This document shows positions 1 through 8,692 of a DNA stretch of 64,000 bases, in pieces. Origin of the DNA: Hymenobacter metallilatus. Lineage in GTDB: Bacteria; Bacteroidota; Bacteroidia; Cytophagales; Hymenobacteraceae. Numbering within the stretch: position 1 is the first letter of the stretch; each line of letters begins with the position of its first letter. The notes under the pieces were generated by a model. The model saw only the letters and a program-made list of their open reading frames with translations. It was not told where the DNA came from and made no database searches. Location of the stretch: positions 1 through 64,000 of the forward strand of contig NZ_RWIS01000005.1 in the NCBI RefSeq assembly GCF_003944705.1, given 5' to 3'. The position numbers and the translations under genes were made by a program.

Positions 1-111
1 CTTGCCACTGCGAGTCAGTAAGGGGTTGGTAGCCATCAACCATAATGCCCGTGGAAGCCTAGGAACTCCCCGCGCAACTTACTGACTCGTTTCTTTTTAG
101 CCCCTACCTAA

Positions 112-333
112 TTCCCAAACACGCTCTTACTGGGTAATAGGAGCGAAGAGATTAAGGCTTGGGTGCATCAATTCGGCGCAGCTGAAGATTACGTAATTAT
201 TGATGACGACCTCTCAATAAATGGTTTGCCCAATTATATTAAAAATAGATGGGTGATGACTAAGCCAATGATTGGGTTGAATAAGGAAGCAACTAGTAAG
301 GTATTAAGTATTCTGCTAGGTCAGACCATGTAG
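112..333 (+). pseudogene. C-terminal remnant of a HAD-like protein (resembles HAD domain of Swiss-army-knife RNA repair proteins)
   Basis: Frame 1 reads ...LLLGNRSEEIKAWVHQFGAAEDYVIIDDDLSINGLPNYIKNRWVMTKPMIGLNKEATSKVLSILLGQTM*; in-frame stop at 109-111 and no N-terminal half. Confidence 0.5.
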
Positions 334-410
334 AAGGAGCTAGGAATCTAACGCAGTAGTATTGTAACACCTTCCTACCTTACCAGCTTCAACGCCACCT
401 CCCGAAGCTG

Positions 411-2711
411 ATGCCCCGCCTCTCCTTTCTTGCTGCGCTGCTGCTGGCAGCCGTTCCCACCTTCGCCCAGAAAGCCAAGCCCACCGAAAACCTGGTGCAG
501 TACGCCAAGCCGCTGGTGGGCACGTCCCGGATGGGGCACACGTATCCGGGGGCCACGGTGCCCTTCGGCATGGTGCAACTCTCGCCCGATACCGACACCA
601 TCGGCTACGAGCTGAATGGCAAGTACAACCCCCGCGTGTACGAGTACTGCGCCGGCTACCAGTACGCCGATAAAACCATCGTCGGTTTCTCGCACACCCA
701 CTTCAGCGGCACCGGCCACTCCGATTTAGGCGACTTTCTGGTGATGCCCACCATCGGCCCACTCCAGCTCAACCCCGGCACCGCTGACCAGCCCGAGCGG
801 GGTTTCCGCTCCCGGTTTTCGCACCAGAACGAGGTGGCCGAGCCGGCCTACTACCGCGTGAAGCTCGATGACCACGACATCCTGGCCGAACTGACGGCCT
901 CCAACCGCGTGGGCATGCACCAGTACACGTTTCCGCAGTCGGAGCAGGCGCACATTATCCTGGACCTCACGGCCGGCATCTACAACTACCCCGATAAGAA
1001 CGTCTGGACGTTTGTGCGGGTGGAAAACGACACGCTCGTGACCGGCTACCGCCAAACCCACGGCTGGGCCCGCACCCGCACCCAGTACTTCGCCATGAGC
1101 TTCTCGAAGCCGTTCGTGAGCTACGGCAGCCGCAACCTCTCCAAGAAGCAGGTGTACCGGGGCTTCTGGGGCCGCTTCGACCAGAGCCAGAACTTCCCCG
1201 AGCTGGCCGGCGAGCAGCTGCGGCTGTTCTTCGATTTCAAGACCACGGCCGGGGAGAAGGTGAAGGTGAAAATGGCGTTGTCGGGGGTGAGCACCGAGGG
1301 GGCGCTGCGCAACATGCGGGCCGAAATTCCGGGCTGGGATTTTGAGGCCGTGAAGCGGGCCGGGCAGGCGCAGTGGCAGCAGGAGCTAGGCAAAGTGGTG
1401 GTGGAGTCGCCGAAACGGGTGGACAAGGAGAACTTCTACACGGCCATGTACCACGCCGCCCTCAGCCCCACCACCTACATGGACGTGGACGGGCAGTACC
1501 GGGGCCTCGACCAGAACATTCACCGGGCCGAGGGCTTTACCAACTATACTACCTTCTCGCTCTGGGACACCTACCGCGCCCTGCACCCGCTCTATAACCT
1601 GTTGCAGCCCCGGCGCAACGCCGATATGGTGCAGTCGATGCTGGCCCACTACGACCAGAGCACCCTGCACATGCTGCCCATCTGGAGCCACTACGCCAAC
1701 GAAAACTGGTGCATGATTGGCTACCACTCGGTGCCGGTCGTCGTGGATGCCGTGCTCAAAGGCGTGGTGCCCGCCAGCCAGGCCCAGCGCGCCCTCGATG
1801 CCTGCGTGGCCACCGCCCACCAGCCGCGCTTTGACGGCATCAGCTTCTACGAGCAGCTGGGCTACGTGCCCGAGGACAAAAGCGGCTCCTCGGTGTCCAA
1901 AACGCTGGAATACGCCTACGACGACTGGTGCATTGCCCAACTGGCCAGGAAGCTGGGCAAAATGGACATCGAAGCCGAGTTCAGCAAGCGGGCCCAGAAC
2001 TGGCAGAACGTGTACGACAGCCGCATCAACTTCATGCGGCCCCGCCTCGCCGACGGCTCCTTCCGCCCCCGCTTCGACGTGCTGAGCACCCACGACCAGG
2101 GCTTCATCGAGGGCAACGCCTGGAATTACAGCCTCTACGTGCCGCAGGATCCGGCCGCACTCATTGCCAAAATGGGCGGCGAAAAGAAGTTTCTGCCCCA
2201 CCTGGATTCGCTGTTCACCATGCACCTGCCGGATAAGTTCTTCGCTGAAACCGAGGACATCACCCGCGACGGTATCATCGGCAATTACGTGCACGGCAAC
2301 GAGCCCGCCCACCACGTGGCCTACCTCTACAACTGGACGCAGCAGCCCTACAAAACCCAGGCCCGCGTGCGGATGATTCTGCCCAAGATGTACCGCCCCA
2401 CCCCCGACGGCCTCGGCGGCAACGACGACTGCGGGCAGATGTCGGCCTGGTACATTTTCTCGGCCCTGGGTTTCTACCCCGTAGCCCCCGGCTCCCCGGA
2501 GTACGCCCTCGGCAGCCCCGCCGTATACGGCGCCACCATTAACTTGGAAAATGGCAATACCTTCCGCATCACCGTCAAAAACCAAAGCGACAAAAACGTG
2601 TACGTAAAGGAAGCCCGCCTCAACGGCCAGAAACTCACCCGCCCGTTTTTGCAGTATGCCGATGTGGTGAAGGGCGGGGAGTTGGTGTTTACGATGACGG
2701 GAAACCACTAA
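411..2711 (+). CDS. GH92 family alpha-mannosidase, secreted
   Basis: 766 aa, signal peptide; GH92-like blocks YAKPLVGTSRMGHTYPGATVPFGMVQLSPDT, GFSHTHFSGTGHSDLGD, GNEPAHHVAYLYNW, GLGGNDDCGQMSAWYIFSALGFYPVAPG. Confidence 0.95.
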   Translation: MPRLSFLAALLLAAVPTFAQKAKPTENLVQYAKPLVGTSRMGHTYPGATVPFGMVQLSPDTDTIGYELNGKYNPRVYEYCAGYQYADKTIVGFSHTHFSGTGHSDLGDFLVMPTIGPLQLNPGTADQPERGFRSRFSHQNEVAEPAYYRVKLDDHDILAELTASNRVGMHQYTFPQSEQAHIILDLTAGIYNYPDKNVWTFVRVENDTLVTGYRQTHGWARTRTQYFAMSFSKPFVSYGSRNLSKKQVYRGFWGRFDQSQNFPELAGEQLRLFFDFKTTAGEKVKVKMALSGVSTEGALRNMRAEIPGWDFEAVKRAGQAQWQQELGKVVVESPKRVDKENFYTAMYHAALSPTTYMDVDGQYRGLDQNIHRAEGFTNYTTFSLWDTYRALHPLYNLLQPRRNADMVQSMLAHYDQSTLHMLPIWSHYANENWCMIGYHSVPVVVDAVLKGVVPASQAQRALDACVATAHQPRFDGISFYEQLGYVPEDKSGSSVSKTLEYAYDDWCIAQLARKLGKMDIEAEFSKRAQNWQNVYDSRINFMRPRLADGSFRPRFDVLSTHDQGFIEGNAWNYSLYVPQDPAALIAKMGGEKKFLPHLDSLFTMHLPDKFFAETEDITRDGIIGNYVHGNEPAHHVAYLYNWTQQPYKTQARVRMILPKMYRPTPDGLGGNDDCGQMSAWYIFSALGFYPVAPGSPEYALGSPAVYGATINLENGNTFRITVKNQSDKNVYVKEARLNGQKLTRPFLQYADVVKGGELVFTMTGNH

Positions 2712-2755
2712 TAATTCAGGCGGTGGTCTAAATCGTGGTTTTGCTATCTTGTGTG

Positions 2756-3028
2756 ATGCTACAGACTACCCTTACCTGTGCTAAATGTGGGAGCACGGCC
2801 TTGCGCAAAAATGGGCATAGCCACGGCCACGCCAAGTATTTGTGCACGAGTTGCCGCCACCAGGCGGTGTTTCAGCCAGCGGCCCCGCGCAAAGCGGCCC
2901 AGTATGCGCAGGTGGAAAAGCTGCTCCTGGAGCGGGTGTCGCAACGGGCCATTGTGCGCCTGACGGGCGTAGCGCGGATGACGGTGGCCAAACTGGCAAA
3001 AAAAAGCGCAGACCCGTCCGAGCAGTAG
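2756..3028 (+). CDS. IS1 InsA-like N-terminal protein (zinc ribbon plus HTH)
   Basis: MLQTTLTCAKCGSTALRKNGHSHGHAKYLCTSCRHQAVF; ORF open from 2735, ATG at 2756 preferred. Confidence 0.8.
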   Translation: MLQTTLTCAKCGSTALRKNGHSHGHAKYLCTSCRHQAVFQPAAPRKAAQYAQVEKLLLERVSQRAIVRLTGVARMTVAKLAKKSADPSEQ

Positions 3029-3059
3029 CCCGCTGCCGCACCGGCCGAAAGAGCTGGAA

Positions 3060-3464
3060 TTGGATGAGCTGTGGACGTTTGTGGGGCGGAAACGGCGCAA
3101 GAAATGGCTCTGGCTGGCTGTGGAGCGGCACACGCGGCGCATCGTGGCCTGGGTGCTGGGCAGCCGGGGCTGTGCTACCGCCCGGCGCCTGTGGCGGGCG
3201 CTGCCCGCCCCCTACCGTACGGGTACGTGGTACCACACGGATGAGTGGGAAGCTTACCGGGGCGTGCGGCCGGTGCGGGCTCACCGGGCGCATCCGAAAG
3301 GCAGCGGCCAAACCAGCATCGTGGAGGCCATCAACTGCTCCTTGCGCCAGAAGTGCGCCGTGCTGGTGCGCAAGTCCTGCTCGTTCAGTCGCTGCTTGGC
3401 CATGCACCACGTGCGTATTCAACTCGTCATTGACGAGCATAATCGACGATGCACCATCACTTAG
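3060..3464 (+). CDS. IS1 InsB-like DDE transposase domain
   Basis: ELDELWTFVGRKRRKKWLWLAVERHTRRIVAWVLG...DEWEAY...IVEAINCSLRQKCAVLVRKSCSFSRCLAMHHVRI; in the +1 frame relative to InsA. Confidence 0.8.
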   Translation: MDELWTFVGRKRRKKWLWLAVERHTRRIVAWVLGSRGCATARRLWRALPAPYRTGTWYHTDEWEAYRGVRPVRAHRAHPKGSGQTSIVEAINCSLRQKCAVLVRKSCSFSRCLAMHHVRIQLVIDEHNRRCTIT

Positions 3465-3502
3465 ACCATCACCTAATATAGAGCAAGATCAAAAATTAGA
3501 AA

Positions 3503-3925
3503 ATGGACGAGCCACAAAACGAAACTCCAAACCAATCATCCGTAGCCACTCCCAAAGTGACGGGCATCGGCGGTATTTTCTTTTTCTCCGACAATCCGAA
3601 GGAAACGCGGGAGTGGTACGCCAGCAACCTGGGGCTGGAAGTCAACGACTGGGGCTCCACGTTTGAATCCCGGAGTGTGGACAAACCGGAGGAGGTAAAC
3701 TCGCTGCAATGGAGCCCGTTCCAAACCGGCAGCGACTATTTCGCGCCTTCCACCAAAGGCTTCATGATTAACTACCGGGTACAGAATATTGAAGGGCTGG
3801 TGGCGCAGCTGAAAGCCAACGGCGTAACGGTGCTGGATGATATTGCCAGCTACGACTACGGCAAGTTCGTGCACATTCTGGATGCCGATGGCAATAAGGT
3901 GGAGCTGTGGGAGCCTGCAGGCTAG
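3503..3925 (+). CDS. VOC family protein (glyoxalase/bleomycin-resistance fold)
   Basis: GIGGIFFFSDNPKETREWYASNLGLEV ... GKFVHILDADGNKVELWEP. Confidence 0.9.
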   Translation: MDEPQNETPNQSSVATPKVTGIGGIFFFSDNPKETREWYASNLGLEVNDWGSTFESRSVDKPEEVNSLQWSPFQTGSDYFAPSTKGFMINYRVQNIEGLVAQLKANGVTVLDDIASYDYGKFVHILDADGNKVELWEPAG

Positions 3926-3958
3926 GCTGTGTCTAGAAATCGTTCGAAACCTATTAAA

Positions 3959-4051
3959 CGTCATGCTGAGCGGAGTCGAAGCATCTCTGCCGCTTCGTTG
4001 CATTGTGCTTGCGAAGCGGTGGAGATGCTTCGGCTGCGCTCAGCATGACCG
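3959..4051. repeat. Long intergenic palindrome P1, GTCATGCTGAGC family
   Basis: Arm 3959-3997 CGTCATGCTGAGCGGAGTCGAAGCATCTCTGCCGCTTCG pairs with 4012-4051 with few mismatches. Confidence 0.9.
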
Positions 4052-4092
4052 TTTCAGCATCTTCAGATACAGAGCAGATAAATAAAAACAAG

Positions 4093-4134
4093 AAGCCCCG
4101 CCTCACACCCGAAAAGGTGCAAGGCGGGGCTTCT
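4093..4134. terminator. Bidirectional hairpin terminator
   Basis: AAGCCCCGCCT-N-AGGCGGGGCTT between convergent genes. Confidence 0.7.
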
Positions 4135-4150
4135 CCACTCGCTAAATACG

Positions 4151-4384
4151 CTATTCGTTGCCGGTGAAGCTCGGGGTGCTGATGCTGCGGTTTTTGTTGC
4201 GGTTGTAGAGGTAGGCCGCGCCGGCGGCCAGCAAAGCCCCGCCCAATAGTTTATTGTTGAGGCCGCCGGAGCGCGGCGCGGCACCGTAAGTATCAGCAGA
4301 ATTAACAGTTTTACGGCCGCCAAACAGGCCCGACAGCAGGCCACCCAGTGTACCGCTCGGGCGGTTAGAACCAAAAATGCTCAT
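4151..4384 (-). CDS. Small hypothetical protein
   Basis: MSIFGSNRPSGTLGGLLSGLFGGRKTVNSADTYGAAPRSGGLNNKLLGGALLAAGAAYLYNRNKNRS...; start moved downstream of the longest ORF. Confidence 0.6.
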   Translation of the reverse strand: MSIFGSNRPSGTLGGLLSGLFGGRKTVNSADTYGAAPRSGGLNNKLLGGALLAAGAAYLYNRNKNRSISTPSFTGNE

Positions 4385-4499
4385 GTTTGACAAAGGAAAT
4401 GGTGGAGTCCGTATAACGCAGGCCGCTGCTGCGCGGTTGTCCGGGTTTCTCCCGGTAGCTTTAGGCCCATCTGTTTCTGCTCTTTCCGCTTTTGCCCTC

Positions 4500-5774
4500 A
4501 TGAAACTTCCCATCCTGCTGATTTTTCTGGCGTTCATTACCGCTGCCCGTGCCCAGACCGGCCCGGTTAAGGTAGAAATCCGCCAAGCCCAGGGCCGCTA
4601 CCAACTGCTGCGGGCCGGCCAGCCCTACTTTATTAAAGGCGCGGGTGGCGGCCAGTTTCCGGAGCGGGTACGGGCCTACGGGGGCAACTCTTTGCGCACC
4701 TGGGGCACCGATGGTGCCGATAAGGTGCTGGCCCAGGCCCGCAAAAACGGCCTCACCGTAATGCTGGGCCTGGACGTGGCCCGGGAGCGGCACGGCTTCA
4801 ACTACAACGACCCCCAGGCAGTAGCCGCGCAGCTGCAGAAAATCAGGGCCGAGGTGCTGCGCTACAAGGACGACCCTGCCGTGCTGTTCTGGGGTATTGG
4901 CAATGAGCTGAACCTGGAGTACACTAACCCCAAGGTGTGGGACGCCGTGGAGCAGATTGCCCGCATGATACATGAGGTGGACCCCAACCACCCTACCAGC
5001 ACCGTGCTGGCCGGCTGCAACCCCCAGGAGGTGGCCTACATCAAGCAGCGGTGCCCGGCCGTTGATATTCTGAGCATCAATACCTACGCCGGGCTGGCGG
5101 CCATACCGCAGCAGGTGCGCGCCGCCGGCTGGGCCGGGCCCTACGTGGTAGCCGAGTGGGGCCCCACCGGCCACTGGGAAAGTCCCGTTACGCCCTGGAA
5201 AGCCTCGGTGGAGGAAACCAGCAGCCAGAAAGCCGACGTGTACCAAAGCCGCTACGAGGCCTCCGTGCAGAAAGACACCACCCAATGCCTGGGTACCTAC
5301 GTGTTCCTATGGGGCCAGAAGCAGGAGCGCACGCCCACCTGGTACGGCATCTTCACCGAGGACGGGAAGGAATCGGAGGTGGTGGACGTGATGCAATACC
5401 TGTGGAGCGGCCAATGGCCTACTAACCGCGCCCCGCACCTGGCCTCCTTCACCCTGGATGGCAAGCCGGCCACCGGCAATGTATACCTGCAGCCCGGCAA
5501 CAAGTATCCGGTGCAGGCCGTCGTTACCGACCCCGATAAGGACCGCCTGACCTACCGCTACGAGCTACTGCCCGAAAGCACCGATCTGAAAAGCGGCGGC
5601 GACCGGGAAAGCCGCCCCGCCGCCATTGCCGGGGCCCTACCTGCCGGTGCCAAGGCCGTAACCACCCTCACGGCTCCCGCAAAGGAAGGGGCCTACCGCT
5701 TGTTCGTGTACGCCTACGATGGGAAGGACAACGTGGCTACGGCTAATATTCCGTTTTATGTGCGCGGCAAATAA
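4500..5774 (+). CDS. Glycoside hydrolase, GH2-like TIM-barrel protein, secreted
   Basis: Signal peptide MKLPILLIFLAFITAARAQ; YFIKGAGGGQFPERVRAYGGNSLRTWGTDG, WGIGNELNLEY, YVVAEWGPTGHWE. Confidence 0.8.
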   Translation: MKLPILLIFLAFITAARAQTGPVKVEIRQAQGRYQLLRAGQPYFIKGAGGGQFPERVRAYGGNSLRTWGTDGADKVLAQARKNGLTVMLGLDVARERHGFNYNDPQAVAAQLQKIRAEVLRYKDDPAVLFWGIGNELNLEYTNPKVWDAVEQIARMIHEVDPNHPTSTVLAGCNPQEVAYIKQRCPAVDILSINTYAGLAAIPQQVRAAGWAGPYVVAEWGPTGHWESPVTPWKASVEETSSQKADVYQSRYEASVQKDTTQCLGTYVFLWGQKQERTPTWYGIFTEDGKESEVVDVMQYLWSGQWPTNRAPHLASFTLDGKPATGNVYLQPGNKYPVQAVVTDPDKDRLTYRYELLPESTDLKSGGDRESRPAAIAGALPAGAKAVTTLTAPAKEGAYRLFVYAYDGKDNVATANIPFYVRGK

Positions 5775-6128
5775 TGCAGCCGGACTTTTTGAGCAGACTG
5801 ATTGTTGGTCGTAGGCGCGGCACCCAGGCGTCGTCAGGAGGGTAGCATTCCGGGTCGGGCTAGGGGGAGGGGGGGCTGGGCGCAAACTCCCTTCCTACCA
5901 CAATCGATTACAGAGTTTATTTTCAGCCTGAAGGGCGAAAAGTGGGGGAGGTGAAGCTCCGGAGAATCTATATTTGACGCTATAGGACTGCTTTAGTAGC
6001 CGCTGGCCAGCCCCGCCCGGGGTAGGATAAGTCCGGCGGCCATCTGCTGGGCATTGCCTGTCTGTTCCTGGTTGCGGCCGTAGTTATCTGGCCGGCCGCG
6101 CGTCTACCCATCTTCACCCTTCCCGCCC

Positions 6129-7241
6129 GTGCTGTTCAAAAAATCAGCTTCCCTGTTTCCTGTGGTATCGGCCGTGGCTGTGCTACTGCTTGGCGCTTGT
6201 GAGAGTAAGCGTGCCGAGACTACGGCCGCCGCCCCGGAAACCACCCCGGCCGCTGCCGACACTACCGGCCGCCGCTATCTGGCCCAGCCGCTGGTAAAGA
6301 ACATCTACACCGCCGACCCCTCGGCCCACGTCTTCAACGGCAGAATCTACATATACCCTTCGCACGACATCGAGACGGGAATGCCGGAGAATGACAACGG
6401 GGACCATTTCGCCATGCGCGACTACCACATTCTGTCCATGGACAGCATAGGGGGCAAGGTCACCGACCACGGCGTGGCGCTGGATATCAAGGATATTCCC
6501 TGGGCCGGCCGCCAGTTGTGGGCTCCGGATGCGGCCTTCAAAAACGGTACCTACTACCTGTATTTTCCGGTGAAGGATAAGCAGGATGTGTTCCGTATTG
6601 GGGTAGCTACCAGTCAGTCGCCTACGGGCCCATTCAAGGTTCAGCCCCAGCCCATGGCAGGCAGCCTCAGCATCGACCCGGCCGTGTTTACCGATACCGA
6701 CGGTAAGACCTATATGTACATGGGCGGTATCTGGGGCGGACAGCTGCAGCGCTGGCGCAGTGGCAAGTACGACGCCAGTAACCCCAAGCTGCAGGAGCCC
6801 GGCCCCCAGGAAACGGCACTGGGACCCAAAATGGCCCGCCTCAGCAACGATATGCTAACCCTGGCGGAGCCTGTAAAGGAAGTGCAGATTCTGGGTCAGG
6901 ATGGCAAGCCCTTCCGCTCCGGCGACAATACGCACCGCTTCTTCGAGGGCGGCTGGATGCACAAGTACAACGGCAAGTACTACTTCTCCTACTCCACCGG
7001 CGACACTCATCTGCTGGTGTACGCCACCGGCACCTCGCCCTACGGTCCCTTTACCTACCAGGGCGTCATCATGAACCCGGTAGAAGGCTGGACCACCCAC
7101 CACTCCATTGTGGAGGTGAACGGCAAGTGGTATATTTTTTACCACGACACTCAGCTCTCGGGCAAAACCTGGCTGCGCAACGTGAAAGTAACCGAGCTCA
7201 AGCGCCACTCCGACGGCCGCATCGAAACTCTCAACCCCTAG
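6129..7241 (+). CDS. GH43 family glycoside hydrolase, lipoprotein
   Basis: GTG start; lipobox-like LLGACES; NIYTADPSAHVFNGRIYIYPSHD, LWAPDAAFKNGTYYLYFPVKD. Confidence 0.9.
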   Translation: MLFKKSASLFPVVSAVAVLLLGACESKRAETTAAAPETTPAAADTTGRRYLAQPLVKNIYTADPSAHVFNGRIYIYPSHDIETGMPENDNGDHFAMRDYHILSMDSIGGKVTDHGVALDIKDIPWAGRQLWAPDAAFKNGTYYLYFPVKDKQDVFRIGVATSQSPTGPFKVQPQPMAGSLSIDPAVFTDTDGKTYMYMGGIWGGQLQRWRSGKYDASNPKLQEPGPQETALGPKMARLSNDMLTLAEPVKEVQILGQDGKPFRSGDNTHRFFEGGWMHKYNGKYYFSYSTGDTHLLVYATGTSPYGPFTYQGVIMNPVEGWTTHHSIVEVNGKWYIFYHDTQLSGKTWLRNVKVTELKRHSDGRIETLNP

Positions 7242-7271
7242 GTTGGCGCGCTAGGCGCACCAATAAAAATG

Positions 7272-7313
7272 AAAAGCCGTCATTCCCAGCGGAGCCAGGG
7301 AATGACGGCTTTT
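7272..7313. terminator. Bidirectional terminator hairpin between convergent GH43 and lacI genes
   Basis: AAAAGCCGTCATTCCC-AGCGGAGCCA-GGGAATGACGGCTTTT. Confidence 0.85.
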
Positions 7314-7344
7314 CGCTTCCGTTTGGCAGCGAATCGTCCAAGAA

Positions 7345-8589
7345 TTAAATATCCAGCTTAAAATACTCCGCTTTTTGCTTTGAGCTCTTGGCCTTCAGGG
7401 AGGATTGGCGAATAACCAGGTCGCCGGTAATAACGAAGGTGCGGGGCTGGAAAGCCTCTTTTAGCTGTACCTGCTCCAGAAACAGCCGGGCGGCCTGCTG
7501 CCCAATGCGGTAGGGGTGAAGGTTCACCGTTGTCAGGCCGGGCTCAATCATGGAGGCCATAAACTCGTCGCCGAAACCTACCACCGCCATGTCATCCGGT
7601 ACCCGGACGCCCCGCTCTTTCAGGGCCACCAGCAAGTCGAAGGCGTTGGTGTAGTTCACGGCAAAAATGGCGTCGGGGGGCTCCGGCAGGGCCAGCCAAG
7701 TATCTAAGGCTGCCACCGCCGACTCGGGCCGGAAGTGGATGTGGGCGCGCAGCTCATCCAGCACGGGCAGGCCGTGTTTGAGCAGGGCGCTGCGGTAGCC
7801 AGCCAGGCGGTTCTGGCTAATGAGCAGGCCCTCGGGACCGGCCAGAATGGCAATACGCTGGGCGCCCTGCTCAATGAGGTGCTCCGTAACGGCAAAGGCT
7901 CCGTTCCAATCGTCCAGAATCACCTTGGCCGTATCCACCTCATTGCACACCCGGTCAAAGTGCACAATAGGAATCCCTCGGGTGGCGGGCTGCTTTACGT
8001 GGTCGAAGTTTTCGGTTTCGCGGGAGTGGCAGATCAGCAGCCCGTCGACGCGGCTCGCAATAAGAGCCTGCACGTTGCTGACTTCCATTTCGTACGATTC
8101 CTTGGACTGGCAGATCATTACGCGGTAGCCGGCCTCGCCTACCACTTGCTGAATTCCGCTTACGGCCGTGGCGAAGAAGGGCCGCTCAATATCTGGTATG
8201 ACTACCCCAACGGTACGGGTTTCGCTGCTTTTCAGGCTTTGCGCCAGTAGGTTGGGCTGATAATCGAGCTGGCGGGCTACCTCCATGATGGCCCGGCGGG
8301 TGTTGATATTGATATCGGAGTGCCCATTCAGGGCCCGCGACACGGTTGAGGGAGCTACGCCCAACTCCCGGGCCACGTCGCTGATGGTGGTTTGACGGCG
8401 CTTTTTTTCGGGTACTACCACGCCCTTCTCATCCGTGAAATGATAGTTGCAGGCCTTGCAGTGGTAGCGCTGCCGCCCCCGGATGAAACCAGCCCGCATC
8501 ACAGAATCGGGGAGGTGGCATTTCGTGCATCTGACCATAAGCGTAAATTGAATTATTTCAAAGGTGTCTAGTGGCGCAATGAAAAGCAA
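7345..8589 (-). CDS. LacI family transcriptional regulator with N-terminal zinc ribbon
   Basis: CTKCHLPDSVMRAGFIRGRQRYHCKACNYHFTDEKG then TTISDVARELGVAPSTVSRALNGHSDININTRRAIMEVARQLDYQPN and a periplasmic-binding-like domain. Confidence 0.95.
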   Translation of the reverse strand: MLFIAPLDTFEIIQFTLMVRCTKCHLPDSVMRAGFIRGRQRYHCKACNYHFTDEKGVVVPEKKRRQTTISDVARELGVAPSTVSRALNGHSDININTRRAIMEVARQLDYQPNLLAQSLKSSETRTVGVVIPDIERPFFATAVSGIQQVVGEAGYRVMICQSKESYEMEVSNVQALIASRVDGLLICHSRETENFDHVKQPATRGIPIVHFDRVCNEVDTAKVILDDWNGAFAVTEHLIEQGAQRIAILAGPEGLLISQNRLAGYRSALLKHGLPVLDELRAHIHFRPESAVAALDTWLALPEPPDAIFAVNYTNAFDLLVALKERGVRVPDDMAVVGFGDEFMASMIEPGLTTVNLHPYRIGQQAARLFLEQVQLKEAFQPRTFVITGDLVIRQSSLKAKSSKQKAEYFKLDI

Positions 8590-8662
8590 GCCCGCTGCCT
8601 CATTTCAGATTATGCAAGTAAGCTAGGAATTTTTTTTGCTCTTCCTAGATGAGTAGCAAGCT

Positions 8663-8692
8663 ACCGAAAACGTTTTCGAAAACGTTTTCGGT
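8663..8692. promoter_or_regulatory. Perfect 30-bp palindromic operator, candidate LacI site
   Basis: ACCGAAAACGTTTTCGAAAACGTTTTCGGT equals its own reverse complement; lies between divergent lacI and uxuA. Confidence 0.8.

Larger units (their letters stand above)
2719..3473 (+). mobile_element. IS1-family insertion sequence with imperfect terminal inverted repeats
   Basis: Left end GGCGGTGGTCTAAATCGTGGT (2719..) matches the reverse complement of right end GGTGATGGTCTAAGTGATGGT (3453-3473); encloses InsA-like and InsB-like ORFs. No clear target duplication seen. Confidence 0.8.

Noticed and set aside
1386-2708. 440-aa minus-strand ORF antisense to GH92
   Set aside because: High-GC shadow ORF with biased His/Val/Gly/Ala composition; the sense strand has clear GH92 homology.
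2842-3666. 274-aa ORF in the third frame through the IS1 element
   Set aside because: It is the frame a -1 shift would enter, but lacks the DDE motifs, which are in frame 0 mod 3; runs past the IS end.
5969-5976. TATATTTG as a Bacteroidota -7 promoter element upstream of GH43
   Set aside because: Matches TAnnTTTG but no convincing -33 TTTG at proper spacing; too weak to list.
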